A stretch of 64,000 nt of DNA, taken from Bradyrhizobium sp. CCGB01. GTDB lineage: Bacteria; Pseudomonadota; Alphaproteobacteria; Rhizobiales; Xanthobacteraceae. Positions 34,464 through 42,441 of this stretch are shown piece after piece. A program made the position numbers and the translations under genes. The stretch is from NCBI RefSeq assembly GCF_024199795.1, contig NZ_JANADK010000001.1, positions 6,820,001 through 6,884,000 on the forward strand, given 5' to 3'. The notes below the pieces were generated by a model. It was given only the letters and a program-made list of their open reading frames with translations, was not told the origin of the DNA and did not search any database. Position 1 is the stretch's first letter, and every line of letters starts with the position of its first letter.

Positions 34464-35210
34464 TCAGCTCCGCCGGTACAGTTGCAGATAACTCGGCGAA
34501 AACAGCGCCGCGTCCTTGAGCGCATCGAGATCGTTGATGGTCAAGGTGCGCTCGCGCAGCACGATCAGGCCTGAGGCGCGCAGTTCCTGGACGGTCCGGT
34601 TGAGATGGACCACCGACAATCCGGTGGCGTCGGCGAGGTCCATCTGCGTGATGGGCATGAGGCAGGAATTGCCGTCGACCATCCCGACGGGACGAAGCCG
34701 CTCGAAGATCTCGCAGAACAGATGCGCCACGCGCTCCAGCGCGACGCGGCGCCCGAGATTGATGGCCCATTCGCGCTGGACGGCGTTGTTGACGAGGGTC
34801 TCGCACCAGAACGCTTCCGCAAGCGTGCGGTCGGCCGCCACCAGACTCTCGAAACGCGTGCGCTTGATTTCAGTGTAGATGACCGGTGTCAGCGTCGCGA
34901 TGGAATGGTCCATGACCGAGAGCAGATAGGCATGCGCATCGCAACTCTCGCCCGGAAAGACGAAATTGACGATCTGCCGCCGGCCGTCCTCGAGCGTCTT
35001 GTAGCGGCAGAGCCAGCCCGACAGCACGACACGGACGCTGTCGACGGGATCCCCCTCCGAGATCAGGTCCTCGCCGGAGCCGGCACGCTCGAGACCTTCG
35101 AGCATCGCATATTCAAGGGATGCACGGGCTTCCGCCGACAAGATCCTCAGCGCATTCAGCCGGCGAAAGACCGGCTCCACCAGGCTCCGATCGGAGGTCG
35201 ACAAAGTCAT
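34464..35210 (-). CDS. Crp/Fnr-family regulator coupled to the CheB-CheR-HWE kinase
   Basis: A 248-residue protein with a cyclic-nucleotide-type sensor domain (EDLISEGDPVDSVRVVLSGW) and a C-terminal helix-turn-helix (MDLADATGLSVVHLNRTVQE). The recognition helix lacks the E-x-x-S-R of TTGA-binding FNR/FixK proteins, so it should read another site. There are no FNR-like Fe-S cysteines at the N-terminus. ATG 35210 overlaps the kinase stop by one base (TGATG), implying translational coupling and a shared pathway. Confidence 0.85.
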   Translation of the reverse strand: MTLSTSDRSLVEPVFRRLNALRILSAEARASLEYAMLEGLERAGSGEDLISEGDPVDSVRVVLSGWLCRYKTLEDGRRQIVNFVFPGESCDAHAYLLSVMDHSIATLTPVIYTEIKRTRFESLVAADRTLAEAFWCETLVNNAVQREWAINLGRRVALERVAHLFCEIFERLRPVGMVDGNSCLMPITQMDLADATGLSVVHLNRTVQELRASGLIVLRERTLTINDLDALKDAALFSPSYLQLYRRS

Positions 35211-38200
35211 CAGCCAGCCACCGCAGGTGTATGGAACGTGCGCTTGGTGAGGGGAAGCGTGATGGTGCATCGCAGCCCAGCAGGATTGAACGCCATCATG
35301 GTCTGCCCCTTGAACTCGAACGCCAGCGTACGCTCCAGAAGCTCCGTGCCAAAACCCTTTCGTGGCGGCGGCGTGACCTGCGGCCCGCCCCGCTCGCGCC
35401 ATTCGAACACCAGCTCCGCGGGCTCCGCAATCTCATCGAGGCGCCAGGCGACCTCGATGCGCCCGGTCGGCAGGCTGAGGGCGCCGTATTTCAGCGCGTT
35501 GGTCGCAAGCTCGTGCAGCGCGAGTGCGAAGGTTTCCGCGGCCTTGGGCTGGAAGCGCACCTTCGGTCCGGACACCCGCATCTGCTCGCCCTCACGGGCG
35601 TTGTAGGCGAGAAGCTCCTCGACCACGAGATATTCGAGGTCGACGCCGCCCTCGGGATCGCGAGTCACGAGTGCCTGGGTGCGCGCAAAGGCGTTCAGCC
35701 GGCCGTCGAGATGAGCGGCGTATTCCTCCACGGTGGAGCTGGATTCCGCAGAGCGGCGGGCGATCGAGCGCACGACGCCAAGCGTATTGCGGACGCGATG
35801 CTGGAGCTCGGCCAGCAGCAGGCGCTGCCGCTCCTCGGCGCGGGTGATCGCGGTGACGTCGATGAAGGTGATGACGACCCCGGCGATGAAATTGTCGATG
35901 CTGCGATAAGGCAGGATACGCACGATGTAACGCGTGCCGCTGTCCGGCGCGCTCAACTCGCGCTCGGCGCTCGCCAGCGTTCGCAGCACGCGGCGGACGT
36001 CCTCGTAGAGCTCCTCGATCGGAATGCGCGCCTTGATGTGGGCAATGGGGCGGCCGGCGTCGGTTTCCACGAGATGCAGCACCTGCGTGATCGCGGGCGT
36101 GAAATTCATCACGCGCAGATCGTTGTCGAGGAATACGGTGGCGATCTGCGTGCTCTCGAGGAAATTCTTGAGGTCGCTGGTGGCGCGCGTCAGTTCCTGG
36201 ACACGATGCGCCAACTCGCCATTGACGGTGGTCAGCTCCTCGTTGACCGACTGCAACTCCTCACGCGAAGTCTCGAGCTCCTCGTTCGCCGACTGAAGCT
36301 CCTCGTTGAGCGACTGGTATTCCTCGTTCGAGGATTTCAGCTCTTCATTGGTGCTCTCCAGCTCCTCGATGGTGGCCTGGAGGCGCTCCCGCGTCGCGCG
36401 CAGCTCGCTTTCGAGACGCTCGACATGCTCGGTGCGCACCAGCGCATTGGGATTGCTCTGATCGGCCTCGAGGGTGCGGACCGGGCCGTCCTTGAACAGG
36501 ACGACGAAATTACGATGGCCGCCGGCGCCGTCCTGGATCGGCTCGACGGTGATGTCGACCAGGACGCGGTGACCGTTCACCCCGAGCTGCACCTGCTCGG
36601 CATGGGCGGGCTCGTTGGTCTCGGCGGCCCGGCTGAGCGCCGTGCGCAGCTCCAGGCGGATATCGCGGTGCACGAGCTGGAGCAGGTCGAGCGTGGCGGC
36701 GCCCGCCGTCGGCTCGATATAGCGCCCGGTACGCCCGGAGAAATGCAGGATCTGGAAATTGTCGTCGGTGATGACATAGGCGGGCGCGTAGCGCTCCGCG
36801 ACCCTTTGCGCGCGGCGCTCCAGCCCGACGTCCGGGCCGAACGAGCGAACCGTCGGCACTTCGACGGGCACCCTCCCCGCCGAGGTCGTGATCGGAAATT
36901 CCGGCGGCAGCCGCGTTCCGGTCTCGAGCTTCTTGAAGATGCGGGCGCGGCGGTCGACGGGTGCGAACAGCTTCGGGTGCCGCGTCACGTTCTCGGAATT
37001 GCCGAGGAAGAGATAGCGCTCGGACAGCAGCGCGAAGTGGAACAGCGGGATCACCCGGTTCTGCAATTCGGCATTGAGATAGATCAGCAGGTTGCGGCAG
37101 GAGACGAGGTCGAGCTTGGAGAACGGCGCGTCCTTGATGACGTTGTGCTGGGAGAAGATGCACATCTCGCGCAGCTCCTTCACCACGCAATAGGTGTCGC
37201 CCTCGCGCACGAACCAACGCGCCAGGCGCTCGCTGGTCATGTCGGCCTCGATGTTGGTGCGGTAGCGGCCGACGCGCGCGGTCGCGAGCGCCCGCCCGTC
37301 GATGTCGGTGGCGAAGATCTGGACCTGCGGCGCGGAGTCGAGTGTCGCCATGTGCTCGCGCAGGAGAATGCCGATCGAATAGGCTTCCTCGCCGGTGGCG
37401 CAGCCGAGCACCCAAACGCGAACCTGCTGGCCGGTGCCCTTGCCCTCGAAGATCTTCGGGATGATCTGGGCCTCGAGCACCTCGAACTCGCGCTTGTCGC
37501 GGAAGAACTCGGTGACGCCGATCAAGAGATCGTTGAAGAGGTTCTGCGCCTCGTCCTTGTCGTTGCGGAGAAAATCGACATAGGCGGGAATGTCGTCGAT
37601 CTGGACCACCTGCATGCGCCGCTGCACGCGGCGCAGGAAGGTGTTCTGCTTGTAGCCGTGGAAATCATTGCCGGTCTTGTTGCGCAGGATGTCGGCGATG
37701 CGCGACAGCGAGGTCGCGGCCGCGGCGAGCACCTCGTCAAAACCGTGCTTCTCGTCCAGGCGGCGCAGATGACGGGCATAGACCTGGATGTGCTCGGGAA
37801 TATCTTCGGGCGGCAGCACGTAATCGGCGATCGCCGCCGGCATGTTGCCGTCGAGAAGATGATCGGCCTCTTCGCGGTTCACGATCTTCTCGGCGATGGC
37901 GAGACCACCGTGATCCTTGAGCGTCGCGGTGCCAAGCGTACCATCGCCGCCGGTGCCGGCGAGGATGACGCCGATCGATTGTTCGGCGCGCTCTTCCGCC
38001 AGCGACACCAGGAAGCTGTCGATCGTGGCCCGCTCGCCGGGCGCCTGCTCGGCCTTGCGGATCGCGAATCGCTCGCCCTGGATGGTGGTGATCATCGCCG
38101 GCGGGCACAGATAGATCGTGCCGCCTTCGATCGCCTGGCCATCTCCGACGTCCGCGACCTTGCCGCCATTCGCCCCCTGCACGATCTGGCGCAGCCGGGC

Positions 38201-38380
38201 TCCATCAAAGGCCTCGTGATGCTGAAGCGCCAGCACGATGGTCTGGTCGGCGCCGATGGCCAGCTTGGCAAAGAAGCGCTCGATGCTGTCAAGTGCGCCG
38301 GGCGAGGCGCCGACCCCGATGATCAGCGGGGACCTGATCTGACGCTCTCTCTCGACCGGCTGGTCGCCGACTTCATGCAT
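35210..38380 (-). CDS. CheB-CheR-coiled coil-PAS-HWE hybrid signalling protein
   Basis: A 1056-residue cytoplasmic protein. Residues 20-195 form a CheB methylesterase-like domain (GASPGALDS, LQHHEAF, GTGGDGTLG). Residues 215-490 are a CheR methyltransferase (CATGEEAYSIG, DIDGRAL, LVSCRNLLIYLN). A PAS-like region, a long coiled coil rich in repeated ELQS/EELE units and a second PAS follow. The end is an HWE kinase with LQHRVRNTLGVVRSIA and the W-R-E motif in FEWRERGG. Such fusions join chemotaxis-type receptor modification to phosphotransfer. It heads an operon with the Crp/Fnr gene; the likely partner, a single-domain response regulator, is at 40028. Confidence 0.9.
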   Translation of the reverse strand: MHEVGDQPVERERQIRSPLIIGVGASPGALDSIERFFAKLAIGADQTIVLALQHHEAFDGARLRQIVQGANGGKVADVGDGQAIEGGTIYLCPPAMITTIQGERFAIRKAEQAPGERATIDSFLVSLAEERAEQSIGVILAGTGGDGTLGTATLKDHGGLAIAEKIVNREEADHLLDGNMPAAIADYVLPPEDIPEHIQVYARHLRRLDEKHGFDEVLAAAATSLSRIADILRNKTGNDFHGYKQNTFLRRVQRRMQVVQIDDIPAYVDFLRNDKDEAQNLFNDLLIGVTEFFRDKREFEVLEAQIIPKIFEGKGTGQQVRVWVLGCATGEEAYSIGILLREHMATLDSAPQVQIFATDIDGRALATARVGRYRTNIEADMTSERLARWFVREGDTYCVVKELREMCIFSQHNVIKDAPFSKLDLVSCRNLLIYLNAELQNRVIPLFHFALLSERYLFLGNSENVTRHPKLFAPVDRRARIFKKLETGTRLPPEFPITTSAGRVPVEVPTVRSFGPDVGLERRAQRVAERYAPAYVITDDNFQILHFSGRTGRYIEPTAGAATLDLLQLVHRDIRLELRTALSRAAETNEPAHAEQVQLGVNGHRVLVDITVEPIQDGAGGHRNFVVLFKDGPVRTLEADQSNPNALVRTEHVERLESELRATRERLQATIEELESTNEELKSSNEEYQSLNEELQSANEELETSREELQSVNEELTTVNGELAHRVQELTRATSDLKNFLESTQIATVFLDNDLRVMNFTPAITQVLHLVETDAGRPIAHIKARIPIEELYEDVRRVLRTLASAERELSAPDSGTRYIVRILPYRSIDNFIAGVVITFIDVTAITRAEERQRLLLAELQHRVRNTLGVVRSIARRSAESSSTVEEYAAHLDGRLNAFARTQALVTRDPEGGVDLEYLVVEELLAYNAREGEQMRVSGPKVRFQPKAAETFALALHELATNALKYGALSLPTGRIEVAWRLDEIAEPAELVFEWRERGGPQVTPPPRKGFGTELLERTLAFEFKGQTMMAFNPAGLRCTITLPLTKRTFHTPAVAG

Positions 38381-38658
38381 GGCTCTCGTAGCTTTCGCTT
38401 GCTGGCGGGCCCCGGGGGATGCCCGGTTCCTGCAAATAGCAGAAATTGATATTACCCCAAGAGGCCAAAGGCGAAAATGTCATGCAGAGCTTTTGATCCG
38501 ATGGCAGATCGCTGTAGCCCTCCGGTCCATGGTGGATCGCTGCTTCGGAACCGCGATGCGGACATCCATGAACGCTGGGCCTGATCAAGCGGGGTCGGGC
38601 GGGCAGCAGCGAGAGAAGCGGCAGCCCGACTGTATGTTCGAGGCGCCGAGGCGAGCCG
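38381..38658. other. Gap without supported gene, 278 bases
   Basis: An open frame of 71 codons on the minus strand (38373-38588) lacks a ribosome site and sensible composition. I see nothing else. Confidence 0.4.
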
Positions 38659-38928
38659 TCAGCGGCCCGGCCGTGCCGGATCGACCTGCTGCCGCAGATA
38701 CGCCACCCGCTCCTCGATCAGGACGCGGTGACGTTCCCACTCGGTCAGGGTCTGCTTGAGCAGCTCGACCAGCCGTTCCGCCTGGCGCGTGTCGTGGCCG
38801 TCCGCCATCAGCTCACGCACCCGTTCCTCCTGGTCGCGGATGCGCTGCCAGCCCTCCTCGATATCCCGATCGGCCTTGACGAGAAGGCGCTGCTCGGCAT
38901 TGAGCTGCTCGGCGAAAGAGACGGCCAT
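38659..38928 (-). CDS. Small coiled-coil protein
   Basis: An 89-residue, almost entirely helical and charged protein (VSFAEQLNAEQRLLVKADRD at the start; RVRELMADGHDTRQAERLVE further on). No catalytic motif. It follows the CheB gene by nine bases and is probably co-transcribed. It may be a scaffold or partner in the signalling cluster; the role is inferred only from position. Confidence 0.6.
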   Translation of the reverse strand: MAVSFAEQLNAEQRLLVKADRDIEEGWQRIRDQEERVRELMADGHDTRQAERLVELLKQTLTEWERHRVLIEERVAYLRQQVDPARPGR

Positions 38929-38937
38929 GGTTGGGTC

Positions 38938-39945
38938 TCAAGCCTCGGGCTTGCGAGCCGGAGGATCGAGCGATTGTAGCACGATACGCCGGATCATGTC
39001 GGCATATTCACGATACTCGGCGGCCCGCGCCGCGTACAATTCGGCGATGGCGGCCCGGCCGCTGCGCCGGCCGTCGGCAGCCATGCGCTGCACCAGTTCC
39101 GCCCGCTCCTCGATGATGCGCAGCGCGACGCGCAAGGCTTCGTCGACCCGCCCTTCCTTCTCCTTGGCGAGTATGTCGGCAGTGAAGGCATGGCCGACCT
39201 GACAGCGGAAACGCATCGGGCGCGCCTCCTTGATCGCGGAAAGCACCCCGCCACATCCCGGACAGGTCAGCGCGACGGGATCGGCCATCGCGACGAGCTT
39301 GTCGCTCCCGATCCGCTCGCCGGTCGCGATCTCGACCTCAAGCCTGATCTCGGGCGGAATCGGCAAGGCAACTCCCGCCTGCTCCCTGACGAGTTCCGAC
39401 AGAACGTCGCCCATGGTGGCGCCCGGAACGCAGAGGTCGACGGTGGTCGCCTCGAGCGCATTTCGCGGCATATCGCTGGCGACGGCGTCCGAGGGGTCCT
39501 GGACCACCGTCATCCCGCCGCAGCGTTTGATGGCATTGAGGCCGGCTGCGCCATCGGACAACAGGCCGCTCAGGAGCACACCGACGACACGCGGTCCGTG
39601 ATAAAGGGCTGCGGAGCGGAACAAGGCGTCGATCGCCGGCCGAACCATGTTCTCGCGCGGGCCGCGCCCGAGGAAAACCTGATGTTCCGACAGCATCAGA
39701 TGGTGGTCCGGCGCGGCCAGATAGACATGGCCCGGCTCGATCGTCATGCCGTTTTGGGCCTGCCGGACCGGAAGCGGGCCGGCACTGCTCGCGACCGTCG
39801 ATAGGATGCCGATGCCCTGCGCCGGAATGTGCAGGACCACGAAGATGGCGGCCGGCAAATCCGTTGGCAGCCGCCCGAGGATCTGCTTCAGCGGGGCGGT
39901 CGCTCCGGCCGAGCCCCCGATGACGATGATGTCGCGGTTGCTCAT
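38938..39945 (-). CDS. CheB-type protein-glutamate methylesterase without receiver domain
   Basis: A 335-residue protein. The catalytic triad elements are GGSAGAT (Ser), VVLHIPAQG (His) and GLLSDGAAGL (Asp), giving a CheB domain over residues 1-185. No N-terminal receiver domain precedes it. The C-terminal third has a CPGCGG zinc-like pair and RFRCQVGHAF, then a long helix; this tail is common in soluble CheB-like proteins of rhizobia. The start is ATG 39945, after AAGGTGGG. It is divergent from the response regulator at 40028. Confidence 0.87.
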   Translation of the reverse strand: MSNRDIIVIGGSAGATAPLKQILGRLPTDLPAAIFVVLHIPAQGIGILSTVASSAGPLPVRQAQNGMTIEPGHVYLAAPDHHLMLSEHQVFLGRGPRENMVRPAIDALFRSAALYHGPRVVGVLLSGLLSDGAAGLNAIKRCGGMTVVQDPSDAVASDMPRNALEATTVDLCVPGATMGDVLSELVREQAGVALPIPPEIRLEVEIATGERIGSDKLVAMADPVALTCPGCGGVLSAIKEARPMRFRCQVGHAFTADILAKEKEGRVDEALRVALRIIEERAELVQRMAADGRRSGRAAIAELYAARAAEYREYADMIRRIVLQSLDPPARKPEA

Positions 39946-40027
39946 GGAACCCACCTTCGGTTGCATCGTTTGCACCAAGGCGGGCCTCCGTCTTATGTTC
40001 CTATGGCTCGCAGCGGCTGGAGGCGCC

Positions 40028-40432
40028 ATGGCGATATCGCCCACATTGTCACCTCAACGAACCCAACTGGACGGGCGGCGCATTCTCGTCGTCGAGGACG
40101 AATATTTTCTCGCCGATGACATCCGCAATACGTTGCGCGGGCTCGGTGCCGAAATCGTCGGTCCCGTCGGTCACCTCGAGGATGCGCTCAAGATCCTGCA
40201 CGACGGCAGCATCCTTGATGCCGCAGTGCTTGACGTGAACATCCGCAGCGAGAGGATCTTTCCGATCGCCCGCGAACTGAAGGCGCGGAACGTGCCCTTC
40301 GTGTTCACGACGGGATATGACAAGATCATTGTCGGTCCGGAATTTCAGGACGTGCCGCTGCTGGAAAAACCGATCGACCTCGCGGCCATGGCGCAGAAGC
40401 TGGCCGAACTCATCGCCGATCCTGCGATTTGA
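40028..40432 (+). CDS. Single-domain response regulator
   Basis: A 134-residue protein consisting of one receiver domain: acidic pocket VVEDEYFLADD, phospho-Asp in AAVLDVNIRS, Thr in FVFTTGYD and Lys in LEKPIDL. There is no output domain, as typical for partners of HWE kinases. GGAGG precedes the start. It is divergent from CheB and near the CheB-CheR-HWE hybrid, so it is the plausible phosphate acceptor. Confidence 0.88.
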   Translation: MAISPTLSPQRTQLDGRRILVVEDEYFLADDIRNTLRGLGAEIVGPVGHLEDALKILHDGSILDAAVLDVNIRSERIFPIARELKARNVPFVFTTGYDKIIVGPEFQDVPLLEKPIDLAAMAQKLAELIADPAI

Positions 40433-40499
40433 CACGCAACGAGGCGTGTTCCTTCGCCATCACGGCAAGACAATCACGGCAAGACACAAGGAACCTTCG

Positions 40500-40691
40500 A
40501 TGATCTATGCACCTAATACCGCCATCGACAAACAGCTGCTGAGCCATTCGCACAAGCTGGTTCGCGAGGCCATGTTGTTGCTGCGCAGCAGCGACCATCT
40601 CGTGAGCGCGCAACGCCTGCGCGATGAGCTGGAGCAGGAACGCCGCCAGCCGCCGCACCGGGACAGCGCGAGAGGTGGCAGCGACCACTGA
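40500..40691 (+). CDS. Small unknown protein downstream of response regulator
   Basis: A 63-residue protein starting MIYAPNTAIDKQLLSHSHKL; helical, charged, with a polar tail. AGGAA lies six bases before the ATG at 40500. It follows the response regulator by 67 bases. No family recognised. Confidence 0.5.
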   Translation: MIYAPNTAIDKQLLSHSHKLVREAMLLLRSSDHLVSAQRLRDELEQERRQPPHRDSARGGSDH

Positions 40692-40710
40692 ACTGCAGGC
40701 ACGCAGCCGA

Positions 40711-40815
40711 TCAGAACAGATGCGCGAAAGCGAGCCAGGCAGTCACCGCCAGGCACAGGGCCACCGCAGCATAGGGCAGCGCAATGCGCAAATCAGGAAG
40801 TCTCCCGGCCGTCAA
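40711..40815 (-). CDS. Putative 34-residue membrane microprotein
   Basis: Starting at TTG, the frame gives a short polar head, a single hydrophobic helix (RIALPYAAVALCLAVTAWLA) and FAHLF. The TTG overlaps the stop of the upstream 31-residue frame by four bases (TTGA). Below the usual annotation length; the coding call rests on the helix and the overlap. Confidence 0.45.
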   Translation of the reverse strand: MTAGRLPDLRIALPYAAVALCLAVTAWLAFAHLF

Positions 40816-40907
40816 GTTATCATCATCCAGACGATTGCCGCCATCATCACGACGAAACCCGTGATTGCCGTTGCGACAAAGGCCTGTTCGACGCGATCCA
40901 TCGCCAT
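40812..40907 (-). CDS. Putative 31-residue membrane microprotein
   Basis: ATG at 40907 follows GGGG by five bases. The product starts MAMDRVEQAFVATAITGFVV and ends in a Met-rich hydrophobic helix, forming one membrane segment. It overlaps the next microprotein by four bases. Function unknown. Confidence 0.45.
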   Translation of the reverse strand: MAMDRVEQAFVATAITGFVVMMAAIVWMMIT

Positions 40908-41069
40908 CACAGCCCCGTTTTCTTCAGCCTCATCTTTCCAGCAGAGCTAGTCTGACGGCTCGGCGCGCTTTGCGCATTAGGCTATGTGAATCGGCGTCCT
41001 TCTTTGTCAGTTCGCGGGACGAGCCGGGCGCCGGCTCGGCTTCATCGACGGCTTTCCTGCGGCGAAAGC

Positions 41070-41540
41070 CTACTTCAGCGAAATCGTGATCTGGCTGATA
41101 TTGGCCGCAAGCTCGAGGCCCGCTTTCGGCCCCTGCATGACGATCGTCACGCCCTTCTCGTTGCGCAAGTGGACACCGCTCACGCCTCCGACCAGCGCGA
41201 AGCCGCCGCCGACGGAACTGTAGGTGCCGGCGAAGTCGCCGATCTCGCGGATGCCCGACGCCCAGCCGTCGAACCGGCCGACTGTCGCACCCGCAGTGAT
41301 GCCGAAGCTCATGCCCGTGATCCTGAATCGATAGGCTTTGCCGCGATAGGTCAGCGTGCCGCTTCCGACGCCACCGCCGACAAGAAGACCCGCCTTGACG
41401 ATCCTGACGTGCACCTGGCCGGCGGCTTGCGCGAAAGCTGGCGCGACTGGCGTAGCGAACACCAGCGCCAGCAGCATGACCGCGATCAGCCGGCCCGCAG
41501 GGAGATATGACGCCGTTCCCTGTTCACGGTTTTGCGGCAT
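41070..41540 (-). CDS. Secreted glycine-rich protein, paralog of 50518
   Basis: A 156-residue protein with a signal peptide (LIAVMLLALVFATPVAPAFA) and a beta-rich mature part: VHVRIVKAGLLVGGGVGSG, YRGKAYRFRITGMSFGITAG and a last strand ITISLK. The same pattern is in the product of 50518. It resembles SYLF/Ysc84-like or DUF1134-like envelope proteins, but I cannot assign it. It is the third gene of the DUF3300-DUF2950 operon and overlaps the DUF2950 stop by 17 bases. The FixK box at 44190 is the likely operon promoter. Confidence 0.65.
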   Translation of the reverse strand: MPQNREQGTASYLPAGRLIAVMLLALVFATPVAPAFAQAAGQVHVRIVKAGLLVGGGVGSGTLTYRGKAYRFRITGMSFGITAGATVGRFDGWASGIREIGDFAGTYSSVGGGFALVGGVSGVHLRNEKGVTIVMQGPKAGLELAANISQITISLK

Positions 41541-42441
41541 CGACCTTCTTCCAGGTCTGGTCAGGATCGAACAGCGTGGTGCGCTCGGCGATGACGGCCG
41601 TCCGCTTGCCCAGATCCTTCTGGTAGACGGTGCCGGCATGGTTGACCAGGAAGGTCATGACGCCGGAATTGCCGTATTCCGCAGGCCAGGCGATCAGCCC
41701 GAAGCCGCCGATCATCTTGCCCTTGACCACGTAGTTGAGAGCGCCGCCGGGCGCATCGCTGCCCTGCGCTTTCAGGATACGGAAATAGTAGCCGTGATAA
41801 GGCGCCGGTCCGACATCGCCAGCGCGATAGCCTTCCTTCGAGGCCTCGGCCGCCAGCGCGCCGAGCGGGCTTGGATCGCTGTCATCGCGCCAGAACAGGC
41901 CGTCCTTCTTGCCCGGCGAGGAGACGATACGCTGCGCGTAGACGCCCGCGCCCTCGCCGCGGTCCTTGTCGGCGTATTCGTTCTGCGCGTCGACATACGC
42001 GAGCGCGGTCTGGATCGCGTCGAGTTCGTTGCGGCCGATGCGACGGCGCAGCACTTCGATCCGTCCCTCGTCGGTATCAAACGTCCAGCCGGCCTTGGTG
42101 TTGACCAGCGGAATCGGGAACGGGAAATCGTCCGGTCCCAGCATCAGGGTCGCGGTCTTGTTGCCCTCCGCCTTGATGCCGTGCCTGGCGTCATACATCG
42201 ACGTGAAGCGCTGGCGGATGTCGTTGTCGGCGACCTCATCGCCGGAGGAGACGATGTCCTCGGCGGCCCTGCCGAGCACCTTCAGGATATCGTCGGGTCC
42301 GCTCTTGACCGCGGCGGCGAGCGCTGCGGCTGCGTCCTCCGGCGTCTTGTAGGATTGCTGCGCCTGTGACGCAGAGCCAAGCAGCGCCAGCGCGATGAGG
42401 CCCGGCAACACCGCGCGGCGGAACGATTTCAGACCACTCAT
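41524..42441 (-). CDS. DUF2950-family secreted protein
   Basis: A 305-residue protein with a signal peptide. It shows the DUF2950 pattern: YKTPEDAAAALAAAVKSGP, WTFDTDEGRIEVLRRRIG, ELDAIQTALAYVDAQNEYA and a GYYFRILKAQGS core. Function unknown; such genes often stand next to DUF3300 genes. The ATG overlaps the DUF3300 stop (ATGA) and has GGAGG in front. Likely periplasmic. Confidence 0.85.
   Translation of the reverse strand: MSGLKSFRRAVLPGLIALALLGSASQAQQSYKTPEDAAAALAAAVKSGPDDILKVLGRAAEDIVSSGDEVADNDIRQRFTSMYDARHGIKAEGNKTATLMLGPDDFPFPIPLVNTKAGWTFDTDEGRIEVLRRRIGRNELDAIQTALAYVDAQNEYADKDRGEGAGVYAQRIVSSPGKKDGLFWRDDSDPSPLGALAAEASKEGYRAGDVGPAPYHGYYFRILKAQGSDAPGGALNYVVKGKMIGGFGLIAWPAEYGNSGVMTFLVNHAGTVYQKDLGKRTAVIAERTTLFDPDQTWKKVDAAKP

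Noticed and set aside
35120..38449. Open frame of 1109 codons opposite the CheB-CheR-HWE gene
   Set aside because: Antisense shadow of a gene with unmistakable CheB, CheR and kinase motifs; its own translation is low-complexity Leu/Asp/Arg.
38373..38588. 71-codon minus-strand frame upstream of the hybrid kinase
   Set aside because: Codon composition is unlike the neighbours, there is no ribosome site, and it runs through what is probably the kinase promoter.
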